Below, piece after piece: positions 37,905-47,444 of a DNA stretch of 64,000 nucleotides. Position numbers and translations under genes: made by a program. The notes beneath the pieces are model-generated. The model searched no databases. It worked only from the letters and a program-made list of their open reading frames with translations, and was not told the origin of the DNA. Location: contig NZ_JABGCJ010000002.1 in assembly GCF_019799965.1 (NCBI RefSeq), forward strand, positions 620,001 through 684,000. Reading direction: 5' to 3'. This stretch comes from Modestobacter italicus. Its GTDB lineage: Bacteria > Actinomycetota > Actinomycetes > Mycobacteriales > Geodermatophilaceae. Within the stretch, counting starts at the first letter, position 1; every line of letters begins with the position of its first letter.

Positions 37905-38777
37905 TCAGGCGGCGTTGAGGCGGGTGAGGTGGTCGGCGGTCAGGTGGAGGTCGGCTGCTGCCGCGGAGTCGGTGATGGACTCCGGGCGAGAGGCGCCGGG
38001 GATCGGGATCACCTCGTCGGCCTGGGCCAGGTGCCAGGCCAGGGTCACCTGGTAGACCGAGACGTTGAGCTCGTCGGCGACGGCGGCGAACTCCGCGGCG
38101 GTGGAGCCCAGCTCCTTGGCCGCCGACACGCCGCCGAACGGACTCCACGGCAGGAACGCCAGACCGGTGGCCGCGCAGTGCGCCAGCTCGCCGGCCGAGG
38201 AGCGCCAGCCGGGGGAGAACTGGTTCTGCACGCTGACCAGCGCGTCACCGACGATCGCCCGGGCGGCGTCGATCTGCCCGACGTCGGCGTTGGAGATGCC
38301 GGCCATCCGCACCAGCCCGTCGTCCACCAGCGACCGCAGCGCGCCCATCGACTCCTCCCACGGCGTCGCCGGGTCGGGGCGGTGGAACTGGTAGAGCCCG
38401 ATCGCCTCCACGCCCAGCCGGCGCAGCGAGTCCTCGCAGGCCCGGCGGAGGTAGTCCGGCGAACCGTCCAGCTCCCACTCGGCGCCGCGGCGGGTGTGCC
38501 CACCCTTGGTGGCGACCAGCACGTCGTCCGGGGAGCCGGCCGAGTGGAGCGCCCGGGCGACGAGCTCCTCGTTGTGGCCGAACTCCGACTCGTCGCGCGC
38601 GTAGGCGTCCGCGGTGTCGATCAGGGTCACCCCGGCGTCCAGCGCCGCGTGCACCACCGCCTCGGCCTCGGCCGGCGTCGGCCGGGGGTCCTTGGTCGAC
38701 AGCGGCATGGCGCCCAGTCCGACCGCGCCCACCGGAACGGTGCCGACGCTGCTGTTGCCGATCGTGCGCTGCTGCAT
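37905..38777 (-). CDS. aldo/keto reductase
   Basis: A 290-residue aldo/keto reductase distinct from the one at 33966. Catalytic residues: Asp and Tyr in [12 protein letters not shown] near residues 54-59, Lys in LVATKGG near 89 and His in LYQFHRPDP near 122. The NADPH-binding end is [11 protein letters not shown]. The ATG start has AGGAG at six bases. It is divergent from rarA with a gap of only 61 bases. Substrate unknown. Confidence 0.9.
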   Translation of the reverse strand: MQQRTIGNSSVGTVPVGAVGLGAMPLSTKDPRPTPAEAEAVVHAALDAGVTLIDTADAYARDESEFGHNEELVARALHSAGSPDDVLVATKGGHTRRGAEWELDGSPDYLRRACEDSLRRLGVEAIGLYQFHRPDPATPWEESMGALRSLVDDGLVRMAGISNADVGQIDAARAIVGDALVSVQNQFSPGWRSSAGELAHCAATGLAFLPWSPFGGVSAAKELGSTAAEFAAVADELNVSVYQVTLAWHLAQADEVIPIPGASRPESITDSAAAADLHLTADHLTRLNAA

Positions 38778-38825
38778 GGGGTCTCCTGGAGGTCGAGGGT
38801 GGCCGGACCCGTCGTGCCCCGCGGG

Positions 38826-38841
38826 TAGCTTCGCAACCGTG
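38826..38841 (+). promoter_or_regulatory. -10 element and leaderless start of rarA
   Basis: TAGCTT at 38826-38831 is followed after seven bases by GTG 38839. There is no Shine-Dalgarno sequence. Confidence 0.5.
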
Positions 38842-40173
38842 ACGTCGTTGTTCGACCCCGCTCCCCAGGAGGGCCCGCCGCCGGTCGACCCCGGGGCGCC
38901 GCTGGCCGTCCGCATGCGGCCGCGGTCGCTGGACGAGGTGGTGGGCCAGCAGCACCTGCTGGGCGCGCGTGCCCCGCTGCGCCGGCTGGTGGAGGCCGAC
39001 GAGCCGATGTCCCTGGTGCTGTACGGCCCACCCGGCACCGGGAAGACGACGCTGGCGCACGTCATCTCGCTGGCCACCCAGCGCTCCTTCGTGCAGCTGT
39101 CGGCGCTGGACTCCGGGGTCAAGGAGGTGCGCGCGGTCATCGCGAACGCCAAGCGGGAGCTGACCCATGCCGGCCGCCGCACCGTGCTGTTCATCGACGA
39201 GGTGCACCGCTTCTCCAAGACCCAGCAGGACTCGCTGCTGTCCGCGGTCGAGGACCGGATCGTCAGCCTGATCGCCGCGACCACGGAGAACCCGTTCTTC
39301 TCCGTGGTCAGCCCGCTGCTGTCCCGCAGCCTGGTGCTCGCGTTGCAGTCACTGGACGACGAGGACGTGCGCACCGTGCTGCGCCGGGCGCTGACCAGCG
39401 AGCGCGGGCTGGACGGCGCGGTGACGCTGACCGCCGAGGCCGAGGAGCACCTGCTGCGGGTGGCCGGCGGCGACGCCCGCAAGGCGCTCACCGCCCTGGA
39501 GAGCGGGGCGGGGGCGGCCCGGGCCGCCGGTTCCGAGGTGCTGGACCTGGCCACCCTGGAGACAGCGGTCGCCCAGGCCGCGGTGCGCTACGACCGCTCC
39601 GGTGACCAGCACTACGACATCGCCAGCGCGCTGATCAAGAGCATCCGCGGCAGTGACGTCGACGCCGCGCTGCACTACCTGGCCCGGATGGTGGAGGCGG
39701 GGGAGGACCCCCGGTTCATCGCCCGCCGGCTGGTCATCTCGGCCAGCGAGGACATCGGCATGGCCGACCCGACCGCACTGCTCACCGCGGTCGCCGCCGC
39801 CGACGCGGTCGCCTTCATCGGCATGCCCGAGGGCCACTTCCCGCTGGCGCACGCCGTCGTCCACCTGGCCACCGCACCGAAGTCCAACGCGATCACCACC
39901 GCGATGGGGGAGTCGGTCGCCGACGTCCGAGCCGGGCTCGCCGGGCCCGTGCCGGCCGGGCTCCGGGACGCGCACTACGCCGGTGCCAAGAAGCTCGGGC
40001 ACGGGAAGACCTACGTCTACCCGCACGCCCACCCCGACGGCGTCGTCCCGCAGCAGTACCCGCCCGACGCCCTGGTGGGCAAGGACTACTACCGGCCGAC
40101 GGGGCGTGGGGTGGAGGCCCAGATCGGTGCCCGACTGGCCAAGCTCCGGGCCATCGTCCGCCGCCGCGGCTGA
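38839..40173 (+). CDS. rarA: replication-associated recombination protein A (RarA/MgsA, AAA+)
   Basis: A 444-residue AAA+ ATPase related to RuvB and clamp-loader subunits, acting at stalled replication forks. It has [16 protein letters not shown], Walker [10 protein letters not shown] near residue 65, Walker [10 protein letters not shown], sensor 1 AATTENPFF and the C-terminal tetramerisation part ([24 protein letters not shown]). The GTG start fits a leaderless mRNA. A longer upstream open frame is not conserved-looking. Next genes are small membrane proteins and alaS, the usual order. Confidence 0.95.
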   Translation: MTSLFDPAPQEGPPPVDPGAPLAVRMRPRSLDEVVGQQHLLGARAPLRRLVEADEPMSLVLYGPPGTGKTTLAHVISLATQRSFVQLSALDSGVKEVRAVIANAKRELTHAGRRTVLFIDEVHRFSKTQQDSLLSAVEDRIVSLIAATTENPFFSVVSPLLSRSLVLALQSLDDEDVRTVLRRALTSERGLDGAVTLTAEAEEHLLRVAGGDARKALTALESGAGAARAAGSEVLDLATLETAVAQAAVRYDRSGDQHYDIASALIKSIRGSDVDAALHYLARMVEAGEDPRFIARRLVISASEDIGMADPTALLTAVAAADAVAFIGMPEGHFPLAHAVVHLATAPKSNAITTAMGESVADVRAGLAGPVPAGLRDAHYAGAKKLGHGKTYVYPHAHPDGVVPQQYPPDALVGKDYYRPTGRGVEAQIGARLAKLRAIVRRRG

Positions 40174-40289
40174 GCTCCCGCGGCCGCCGCCCCGAACGGC
40201 GGCGCTCGGTGTCGGTGTCGGCGGTTAGGGTTGCTCGACCGGTGGGCTGCCACCGGCGACGTGCACGAGACGACGAAGGGGACCCTCGA

Positions 40290-40715
40290 GTGTCTGCAGG
40301 AGAGTGGGCCGGGCTGATCGCAGCCGGTGCCTTGGTGCTGCTGGTGGTCCTGGTGGCGGTGCCGCTGCTCAAGCTCGGACGCACCCTGGACGAGACGACG
40401 CTGACCATCCGCCAGGTCCGGGAGCAGAGCCAGCCGATCCTGAGCCAGGCGTCGACGACGGTCACCCACGTCAACGCCAACCTCGAGCGGGTCGACGACA
40501 TCACCGGCAACGCCGCGAACGTCTCGAGCAACGTCGCCGCGCTGACCAGCGTCTTCGCCGCGACCCTGGGCAGCCCGCTGATCAAGGTGGCCGCGTTCAG
40601 CTACGGCGTGCGCAGCGCAGCCCGCAAGAAGCGCGAGGGGCAGGCCGTCGCCGACGCCGCCGCCCGTGACAAGGCCGAGCGGCGGGCCCGCCGCGGCGCC
40701 GGGCGGGCCGCCTGA
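40290..40715 (+). CDS. DUF948 family membrane protein
   Basis: A 141-residue protein with an N-terminal membrane helix (about residues 6-26) followed by an amphipathic, coiled-coil-like segment (LDETTLTIRQVREQSQPIL) and a basic Lys/Arg/Ala-rich tail. This matches DUF948, found upstream of alaS in actinobacteria; function unknown. The GTG start is supported by GAAGGGGA about seven bases upstream. TAGGGT near 40227 is a possible -10. Stop and next start overlap (TGATG). Confidence 0.78.
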   Translation: MSAGEWAGLIAAGALVLLVVLVAVPLLKLGRTLDETTLTIRQVREQSQPILSQASTTVTHVNANLERVDDITGNAANVSSNVAALTSVFAATLGSPLIKVAAFSYGVRSAARKKREGQAVADAAARDKAERRARRGAGRAA

Positions 40716-41002
40716 TGCGCCGGCTGTTCTGGCTGACCATGGGCATCACCATCGGTGTGCTCGTCGTCCGCAAGCTGTCCCAGACCGCGGAGAAGCTGAC
40801 CCCGCAGAGCCTGGCCGGCAACCTCGCCGACGGGCTGCGCGAGCTGGCCGAGGCGATCGGCGACTTCGGCGCCGACGTCCGCGCCGCCGCCGCGGTCCGG
40901 GAGGACGAGCTGCGGGCGGGCACCGGGCTCGACGCACCGCTGCCCGACAACTCGCAGGTCGCGCTGCCGACCCGCCGCGGCGCCCACGCCGCGGACAGCT
41001 GA
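40715..41002 (+). CDS. small membrane protein (DUF6167-like) upstream of alaS
   Basis: A 95-residue protein with an N-terminal hydrophobic helix (LFWLTMGITIGVLVVRKL) and a soluble helical remainder (LADGLRELAEAIGDFGADV). Small proteins of this form lie between the DUF948 gene and alaS in many actinobacteria; they have no known function. ATG overlaps the previous stop by one base. Membership of DUF6167 is from memory of gene order and not from a search. Confidence 0.7.
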   Translation: MRRLFWLTMGITIGVLVVRKLSQTAEKLTPQSLAGNLADGLRELAEAIGDFGADVRAAAAVREDELRAGTGLDAPLPDNSQVALPTRRGAHAADS

Positions 41003-41010
41003 GCCATCCC

Positions 41011-41054
41011 CTCCGGGCGCCGCTGAGCCCTCCTCCGGGCACCGCTGAGCCCAC
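41011..41054 (+). repeat. 22-bp tandem duplication before alaS
   Basis: CTCCGGGCRCCGCTGAGCCC occurs twice head to tail (41011-41032 and 41033-41054), just after the stop of the small membrane protein and inside the alaS leader. It looks like a recent slippage duplication. Confidence 0.7.
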
Positions 41055-41082
41055 CCCGCGCTGAAGGACCGAGACCACCCGC

Positions 41083-43752
41083 ATGCAGACCGCCGAGATC
41101 CGCCGCCGTTTCCTGGAGCACTTCGAGAAGCGCGGGCACACCGTCGTCCCCAGCGCCTCTCTGGTGTCGCCGGACCCCTCGCTGCTGTTCACCGTCGCCG
41201 GGATGGTGCCGTTCATCCCGTACCTGACCGGTCGCGAGCCCGCGCCCTACCCGCGGGCCACCAGCGTGCAGAAGTGCGTCCGCACCCTCGACATCGAGGA
41301 GGTGGGCAAGACCACCCGCCACGGCACGTTCTTCCAGATGAACGGCAACTTCTCCTTCGGCGACTACTTCAAGGCCGAGGCCATCCAGTTCGCCTGGGAC
41401 CTGGTGACCGGGAAGGTCTCCGACGGCGGCCTGGGGCTGGACCCCGAGCGGATCTGGCCGACCGTCTACCTGGACGACGACGAGGCGTTCGACGCCTGGC
41501 GGGCCTACGTCCCGGCCGAGCGCATCCAGCGCCGCGGCAAGGACGACAACTACTGGTCCACCGGTGCGGCCGGCCCGGCCGGGCCCTGCTCGGAGATCCA
41601 CTACGACCGCGGGCCGGCGTACGGCCCCGGCGGCGGTCCGGAGGCCGATCCCACCGGCGACCGGTATCTGGAGATCTGGAACCTGGTCTTCATGCAGTAC
41701 GAGCGGGGCCCGGGGGAGGGCAAGGAGTTCCCCATCCTCGGTGACCTGCCGAAGAAGAACATCGACACCGGCATGGGCCTGGAGCGGGTGGCCTTCCTGC
41801 TCCAGGGCGTCGACAACATGTACGAGATCGACGAGGTCGCCCCGGTGCTGCGCCGGGCCGCGGAGCTCGCCGGGGTGCGCTACGGCGCCGACCACGAGAC
41901 CGACGTCCGGCTGCGGGTCGTCGCCGACCACGTGCGCAGCGGGCTGATGTTGATCAGCGACGGCGTCACCCCCGGCAACGAGGGCCGCGGCTACATCCTG
42001 CGCCGGCTGCTGCGCCGCGCCGTCCGGTCGATGAAGCTGCTCGGGGTCGACGAGGCCACGCTGCCGGAGCTGCTGCCGGTCTCCCGTGACGCCATGAGCG
42101 CCAGCTACCCCGAGGTGGCCGCCGACTTCGCCCGGATCTCCGGCATCGCCTACGCGGAGGAGGAGGCGTTCCGGCGCACCCTCACCGCCGGGACGGCGCT
42201 GTTCGACACCGCGGTGGGCCAGGCGAAGGCGGCCGGTACGCCCGCGCTCTCGGGTGAGCAGGCGTTCTCGCTGCACGACACCTACGGCTTCCCGATCGAC
42301 GTGACCCTGGAGATGGCCGCCGAGCAGGGCGTGTCCGTCGACGAGGCGGGCTTCCGGGCCCTGATGAAGGAGCAGCGCGACCGCGCCCGCGCCGACGCCC
42401 GCGCCAAGCGCACCGGTGCGGTCGACGTGCTGGCCTACCGCCGGCTGCTGTCGGAGTTCGGCCCCACCGACTGGCGGGCCTACGACACGCTGCACACCCA
42501 GTCGCGGGTGCTCGGCGTCGTCGACGAGGAGGACACCGACGGCGAGCCGGTCGTCGGCCCGGGCAGCATCACCCGGGTCGTCCTGGACCGCACGCCGTTC
42601 TACGCCGAGTCCGGCGGCCAGGTCGCCGACGCCGGCGAGCTGACCTGGGACGGCGGCCGCGCCGAGGTCATCGACGTCCAGCGCCCGGTGAAGGGCCTGG
42701 TCGCGCACCAGGTCCGGGTGCTCGAGGGCGAGCTGCGCGCGGGCACCGAGCTGACCGCGCAGGTCGATCGCGAATGGCGGCTGTCGGCCTGCCAGGCGCA
42801 CTCGGGCACGCACGTGCTGCACGCCGCGCTCCGGCAGGTGCTCGGCCCGCAGGCCCTGCAGTCGGGCTCCTACAACCGCCCCGGCTACCTGCGGCTGGAC
42901 TTCGCCTGGCAGGGGGCGCTCACCGCCCAGCAGCGGATCGACGTCGAGGACGTCGCCAACGCCGCCGTCCGTGCCGACCACGGGGTCCGGGCGCTGTACA
43001 TGACGCTGCCCGAGGCCCGGGAGTTCGGTGCGCTGGCGCTGTTCGGCGAGACCTACGGCGAGCAGGTCCGGGTCGTCGAGATCGGCGGCGAGTGGTCCCG
43101 CGAGCTCTGCGGTGGCACCCACGTCCGGGGCAGCGCGCAGATCGGCACCCTGGCACTGACCGGCGAGAGTTCGGTCGGCTCCGGCGCGCGACGGGTCGAG
43201 GCCGCCGTCGGTCTGGAGGGCTTCCGGTACCTGGCCCGCGAACGCGACCTGGTCCGTCAGCTCGCCGACCTGCTCAAGACCCCGCAGGACGGGCTGGCCG
43301 ACCGGGTCAGCGGCATGATCGCCCGGTTGCGGGACGCCGACAAGGAGCTGGCCGACCTGCGCGCCCAGCAGGCGGTGGCCGCCGCCGGCGACCTGGCGGC
43401 CGGTGCCCGCGAGGTGGGCGGGGTCGCGGTGGTCACCGGGGCCCCGTCCGGGCTCTCCGGCGGCGACCTGCGCAGCCTGGCGCTGGACGTGCGCGGACGG
43501 CTGGGCGAGCGCCCGGCAGCGGTGGTGCTCGCCTCCGCCGCGGACGGGAAGGTGGCGCTGATCGCCGCGGTCAACCCGGCGGCGCAGCAGCGCGGGCTGT
43601 CGGCCAACGACCTGCTCCGGGCGGCCGCGCCCGCGGTCGGCGGCCGGGGCGGCGGCAAGCCGGACGTGGCCCAGGGTGGTGGCACCGACCCGGACGGCAT
43701 CCCCGCCGCGCTGGCCGCGGCCGAGCAGGCCGTCGGCGCGGCCGGCGCATGA
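41083..43752 (+). CDS. alaS: alanine--tRNA ligase
   Basis: Class II synthetase for tRNA-Ala with editing. The 889 residues show the catalytic core ([20 protein letters not shown], then [25 protein letters not shown] and the motif [13 protein letters not shown]). The editing domain has HSGTHVLH and the zinc-binding CGGTHV near residue 683. The C-terminal DHHA1 domain ends [23 protein letters not shown] start with GAAGGA upstream. Its stop overlaps the next small gene (ATGA). Confidence 0.97.
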   Translation: MQTAEIRRRFLEHFEKRGHTVVPSASLVSPDPSLLFTVAGMVPFIPYLTGREPAPYPRATSVQKCVRTLDIEEVGKTTRHGTFFQMNGNFSFGDYFKAEAIQFAWDLVTGKVSDGGLGLDPERIWPTVYLDDDEAFDAWRAYVPAERIQRRGKDDNYWSTGAAGPAGPCSEIHYDRGPAYGPGGGPEADPTGDRYLEIWNLVFMQYERGPGEGKEFPILGDLPKKNIDTGMGLERVAFLLQGVDNMYEIDEVAPVLRRAAELAGVRYGADHETDVRLRVVADHVRSGLMLISDGVTPGNEGRGYILRRLLRRAVRSMKLLGVDEATLPELLPVSRDAMSASYPEVAADFARISGIAYAEEEAFRRTLTAGTALFDTAVGQAKAAGTPALSGEQAFSLHDTYGFPIDVTLEMAAEQGVSVDEAGFRALMKEQRDRARADARAKRTGAVDVLAYRRLLSEFGPTDWRAYDTLHTQSRVLGVVDEEDTDGEPVVGPGSITRVVLDRTPFYAESGGQVADAGELTWDGGRAEVIDVQRPVKGLVAHQVRVLEGELRAGTELTAQVDREWRLSACQAHSGTHVLHAALRQVLGPQALQSGSYNRPGYLRLDFAWQGALTAQQRIDVEDVANAAVRADHGVRALYMTLPEAREFGALALFGETYGEQVRVVEIGGEWSRELCGGTHVRGSAQIGTLALTGESSVGSGARRVEAAVGLEGFRYLARERDLVRQLADLLKTPQDGLADRVSGMIARLRDADKELADLRAQQAVAAAGDLAAGAREVGGVAVVTGAPSGLSGGDLRSLALDVRGRLGERPAAVVLASAADGKVALIAAVNPAAQQRGLSANDLLRAAAPAVGGRGGGKPDVAQGGGTDPDGIPAALAAAEQAVGAAGA

Positions 43753-44063
43753 CCGACGCGTCCTCCGGTCCCGGCACCGGCCCGGTGGGTCGGCGGGCGG
43801 CCCGGCCGCCCGTGCCACCCGCCGGCCGCGCGCCGGGCCGGGCCGTTGACGGAGAGCAGCCGACCGAGCGCGTGCCGTTCCCCCTCCCCGCGCCGGCCCC
43901 GGTCGGCGAGCCCGCCGGGGCGCCGGCTGCGCCGGGTCCGCCGGAGACTGGGGCCCTGGACCTGGGCGGTTACCCGCCCCGCGTGCCCGGAGGCGCAGCA
44001 CGCCGACCGGTGCGTCCGGAGCCGGCCCCGGACGAGGAGGCGAGCCGCGTCGATGACGAGTGA
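43749..44063 (+). CDS. proline/alanine-rich hypothetical protein
   Basis: A 104-residue product, strongly Pro/Ala/Gly/Arg-rich, with no membrane segment or recognisable domain; probably disordered. The ATG overlaps the alaS stop (ATGA), and the gene overlaps ruvX by 11 bases. The coupling supports a real gene, since the same spacing pattern runs through the operon. It could instead be a non-functional spacer frame. Function unknown. Confidence 0.5.
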   Translation: MTDASSGPGTGPVGRRAARPPVPPAGRAPGRAVDGEQPTERVPFPLPAPAPVGEPAGAPAAPGPPETGALDLGGYPPRVPGGAARRPVRPEPAPDEEASRVDDE

Positions 44064-44547
44064 CCCCGCCGCGGGTGCCGCGACGCAGGGCTGGACCCCG
44101 GGCCGACGACTCGGGGTCGACGTCGGCACCGTGCGGGTCGGGGTCGCGCTCTCCGACGCAACCGGGACCCTCGCCAGTCCGCTGGTGACGCTGCGCCGGG
44201 CCAAGGACCAGAGCGACCTGGACCGTCTCGCTGAGCTGGTTGTGACAGAAGAGGTGGTGGAGGTGGTTGTGGGGTTGCCAACGCATCTGTCCGGTGCGTC
44301 GGGCGCCTCGGCAAGAGATGCCAGTGCATACGCTCGGGCCCTGGCCAGTCGCATCGGGGACGTCCCGGTGCACCTCGTCGACGAGAGGCTCTCCACCGTG
44401 ACCGCTACCAGTCATCTGCGCGCAGGCGGCATCGATGCCCGCCGGCAGCGTGCGGTGATCGACCAGGCGGCTGCAGTGGTCATCCTGCAGAGTCACCTCG
44501 ACGGGCGATCGCGCACTGGCACTGACTCGAGGGGGCGCCACTCGTGA
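44053..44547 (+). CDS. ruvX: Holliday junction resolvase-like / pre-16S rRNA nuclease (YqgF)
   Basis: A 164-residue RNase H-fold protein of the YqgF family, acting in 16S rRNA 5'-end maturation in E. coli. The signature is RRLGVDVGTVRVGVALSD near residue 18, VVVGLPTHLSG near 75 and LVDERLSTVTA near 112. ATG is preceded by GAGGAGGCGAG. From about 44230 to 44480 base and codon use shift: codons such as GTT, ACA, GAA, TTG, CCA and AGA, otherwise avoided in this window, occur close together. It overlaps mltG by four bases. Confidence 0.92.
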   Translation: MTSDPAAGAATQGWTPGRRLGVDVGTVRVGVALSDATGTLASPLVTLRRAKDQSDLDRLAELVVTEEVVEVVVGLPTHLSGASGASARDASAYARALASRIGDVPVHLVDERLSTVTATSHLRAGGIDARRQRAVIDQAAAVVILQSHLDGRSRTGTDSRGRHS

Positions 44548-46607
44548 CGGACCCGACCCAGCCGCGCCAGCGCGGCCGCCACGCACAGCCCGACGCCGAC
44601 GGCGCGGGCCGTTCCGCCAGCGAGATGCTGGCCGCCTGGTCCAGCTCCGCGGTGGCCACCGACACCCCGGCCGACGCCACCCTGCGGCCGCGGCGCGGAC
44701 GTCGGTCCGCCCCGGACACCGACGCCACCGGCGTCCGTGTCCTCGCCCGTCCCGCCGTGGACGTCGCCGACGTCGGCATCACCGGACTGGAGGCCACCGG
44801 CATCGCCAACGTCGGGCTGGCCGCCGCCGGTCTGGACGTGAGCGCGTTCGGCATCGACCGGCCGAACCACGGTGCTGCCTCGACCGGCCGAGGGCGCGTC
44901 GGCGACGCCCGTGGCGCCTCGCCCCGCGGGCCCGGCGCACCTGCCGACCGTCCGTGGGCCCCGCCGCCGGCCGCGGCGCCCGCCACCGCGGAGATGCCCG
45001 CCGCGCCGCCGGCCGTCCCGCTCCTCACCGGCGACGACCGCGGCCGCGCCGACCGACGGCTCGTGCCCCCGCCCCGTCCGGCCGTCGAGCCCACCATCGC
45101 CGACCGGGTCGTCGCCGACCGGTTCGCCGACACCGACACCGACCCGGGCTGGCTGTCCGCGCCCCAGCGCGCCGTGTCCGATCCGGCTCCGCAGGCAGCC
45201 GCGAGCAGCTCGCTGGCCGCGCTGTTCACCGACGCCCCGAACACCACCGCGCGCGACCGGGACGACGAGCCGGCCACCGAGGTGCACGACGCGGCCCAGC
45301 CGTACGGCGAGCACCCCGAGGACCGGTACGCCGACGACCGGCACCACGAGGACCCGCACCAGGACGACCCGTACCACGTCGACCCGCGCCACCACGACCC
45401 GCAGCACGACGGGATCGGGCCGGCCACGGGTGCCGGGGTCTTCGACCAGACCGGTGGCCTCGAGGTCATCGGTGACCACCCCGACGACCACTACGACGAC
45501 GGGGGGCACGGCGGCGGCTCGGGCGGTGGCCGTGGACGAGGCGGTGGGCGACGGTCCGGTGGTGGTCGCAAGCGCCGCGGCCCGATCACCGTCGCCATCT
45601 CCCTGCTCGTACTGCTCGGCATCATCGGCGGGCTGGCCTTCGGCGGGCTCTACCTGTGGCGCACCATCAACCCGGTGGCCGAGGACTACACCGGGACCGG
45701 CACCGGCAGCGTGCAGATCCGGGTCAACGACGGCGACTCGCTGCGCGCGATCGGCAACACGCTGGTCGAGGCCGACGTGATCGCCTCGGTGGAGCCGTTC
45801 GCCGACGCGGCGGCGGCGAACCCCGCTGCCACCGGCATCCAGCCGGGTGTCTACGCGCTGCGGTCGCAGATGTCCGGCCAGTCCGCGCTGGACCTGCTGC
45901 TGGACCCGGCCTCGCGGATGGTCACCAAGGTGACGATCCCCGAGGGCAGGACGGTCGACCAGACGCTCCAGCTGCTGGCCGACAAGGGCGGTCTGCCGCT
46001 CGAGGAGCTGCAGGCCGCGGCCGCCGATCCCGCTGCGCTGGGGCTCCCGGCCTACGCCAACGGCCTGCTGGAGGGCTTCCTCTTCCCGGCCACCTACGAC
46101 GTCGAGCCGGGCCAGACGGCGGTCGACGTGCTCAGCCGGATGGTCGCCCGCACCGACCAGGTGCTGACCGACCTGCAGATCCCGGTGGAGAACCGGCTCA
46201 GCGTGCTCACCGAGGCCAGCCTCGTGCAGGCCGAGGCCGGCTCGGTCGAGGACATGGGCAAGGTCGCCACGGTGCTCAACAACCGGCTGGCCGACGGCAT
46301 GCTGCTGCAGCTGGACACCACGGTGAACTACGCCAACGACAAGGGCGGCATCACCACCACGGCCGAGGACCGCGCCAACCCCTCGCCGTACAACACCTAC
46401 GTCCACCCGGGGCTGCCGCCGGGCGCCATCAACAACCCCGGCGAGGACGCGCTGCGCGCGGTGCAGAACCCCACCCCGGGCGACTGGCGCTTCTTCGTGG
46501 TCGTCGACCCCGACACCGGGGAGACGCGCTTCGCCGCCACCGGTGCCGAGCACCAGCAGAACGTGCTGCTGTTCCAGCAGTGGCTGCGGGACAACCCGGG
46601 GAACTGA
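44544..46607 (+). CDS. mltG: endolytic transglycosylase MltG with long cytoplasmic region
   Basis: Membrane-bound lytic transglycosylase that cuts nascent glycan strands. The 687 residues have an unusual N-terminal cytoplasmic part of about 345 residues, mostly disordered, with a His/Asp-rich block at about 251-300 and a Gly/Arg-rich stretch just before the membrane helix (about 347-370). The extracytoplasmic YceG domain follows, with the catalytic Glu region EASLVQAEAGS near residue 558, then VLNNRLADGMLLQLDTTVNY and YVHPGLPPGAI. GTG start overlaps the ruvX stop. Confidence 0.93.
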   Translation: MTDPTQPRQRGRHAQPDADGAGRSASEMLAAWSSSAVATDTPADATLRPRRGRRSAPDTDATGVRVLARPAVDVADVGITGLEATGIANVGLAAAGLDVSAFGIDRPNHGAASTGRGRVGDARGASPRGPGAPADRPWAPPPAAAPATAEMPAAPPAVPLLTGDDRGRADRRLVPPPRPAVEPTIADRVVADRFADTDTDPGWLSAPQRAVSDPAPQAAASSSLAALFTDAPNTTARDRDDEPATEVHDAAQPYGEHPEDRYADDRHHEDPHQDDPYHVDPRHHDPQHDGIGPATGAGVFDQTGGLEVIGDHPDDHYDDGGHGGGSGGGRGRGGGRRSGGGRKRRGPITVAISLLVLLGIIGGLAFGGLYLWRTINPVAEDYTGTGTGSVQIRVNDGDSLRAIGNTLVEADVIASVEPFADAAAANPAATGIQPGVYALRSQMSGQSALDLLLDPASRMVTKVTIPEGRTVDQTLQLLADKGGLPLEELQAAAADPAALGLPAYANGLLEGFLFPATYDVEPGQTAVDVLSRMVARTDQVLTDLQIPVENRLSVLTEASLVQAEAGSVEDMGKVATVLNNRLADGMLLQLDTTVNYANDKGGITTTAEDRANPSPYNTYVHPGLPPGAINNPGEDALRAVQNPTPGDWRFFVVVDPDTGETRFAATGAEHQQNVLLFQQWLRDNPGN

Positions 46608-46638
46608 CATCACGACCGCAACCGGGTCACCGGCCGGC

Positions 46639-47433
46639 ATGAGGGCAGCCGTCCTCGGCCGGCCGGTGGCGCACTCGCTGTCCCCGCTGCTGCACCGGGC
46701 GGCGTACACCGCCCTGGGCCTCACCGACTGGAGCTACGACGCACTGGACGTCGGCGCCGAGGACCTCCCGGTGCTGCTCGCCGGCCTGGGCCCGGAGTGG
46801 CGCGGCTTCTCGGTGACCATGCCGAACAAGCACGCCGCTGCGGCGGTCGCCGACGTCGTCGAGCCCCTCCCGCGACTGCTCCGCGCCGCCAACACCCTCA
46901 TCCGCACGGACGAGGGTGGCTGGCGCGCGGAGAACACCGACGTGGCCGGCGTGGGCACCGCGCTGCAGGCCGGCGGCGTCGACCAGCTCGAGCACGCGGC
47001 GGTGCTCGGCGCTGGGGGGACGGCGGCGGCAGCGGCCGTCGCCCTCGCCTCGCTCGGCGCGCGCCAGGTCGACCTCGTGGTCCGCGAGCCGGCGCGCGCG
47101 GCCGACGTGGTGCGGGTGCTGGAGACGCTCGGCGTGGCCGTCGACGTCCAGCCTCTGGAGGCCGGTGGCCGGGTCGCGGCGCCGGTCGTGGTGAGCACGG
47201 TGCCCGCCGAGGGGCAGCGCGCGGTCGCCGAGCTGGACTGGCGGGCCGGGCAGCTCGTGCTCGACGTGCTCTACGCCGGTTGGCCGACCCCACTGGCCCG
47301 CCGCGTCGAGGAGGCGGGCGGTGACTCGATCAGCGGGCTCGAGGTCCTGTTCTGGCAGGCCACCGCCCAGGTCGAGCTGATGACCGGGCAGCCCGCCCCG
47401 ATCGCCGCCATGCGCGCCGCGCTGGACGCCTGA
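46639..47433 (+). CDS. aroE: shikimate dehydrogenase
   Basis: NADP-dependent reduction of 3-dehydroshikimate in the chorismate pathway. From the first ATG, 264 residues: GRPVAHSLSPLLHRAAY (shikimate-binding Ser-x-Ser), TMPNKHAA (catalytic Lys), NTLIRTDEGGWRAENTDVAG and the nucleotide loop LGAGGTAAAAA. The ATG at 46639 has no ribosome binding site, and the frame is open back to the mltG stop. An ATC codon at 46609, ten codons earlier and preceded by GGGGAA, could be a non-standard start. The mature core is not affected by this choice. Confidence 0.93.
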   Translation: MRAAVLGRPVAHSLSPLLHRAAYTALGLTDWSYDALDVGAEDLPVLLAGLGPEWRGFSVTMPNKHAAAAVADVVEPLPRLLRAANTLIRTDEGGWRAENTDVAGVGTALQAGGVDQLEHAAVLGAGGTAAAAAVALASLGARQVDLVVREPARAADVVRVLETLGVAVDVQPLEAGGRVAAPVVVSTVPAEGQRAVAELDWRAGQLVLDVLYAGWPTPLARRVEEAGGDSISGLEVLFWQATAQVELMTGQPAPIAAMRAALDA

Positions 47434-47444
47434 CGCCCGAGTCG

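Noticed and set aside
40597-44586. A very long minus-strand open frame (1329 codons) opposite alaS
   Set aside because: It is the shadow of third-position G/C bias on the other strand. alaS, ruvX and the small genes on plus have intact family motifs, and the minus translation is low complexity.
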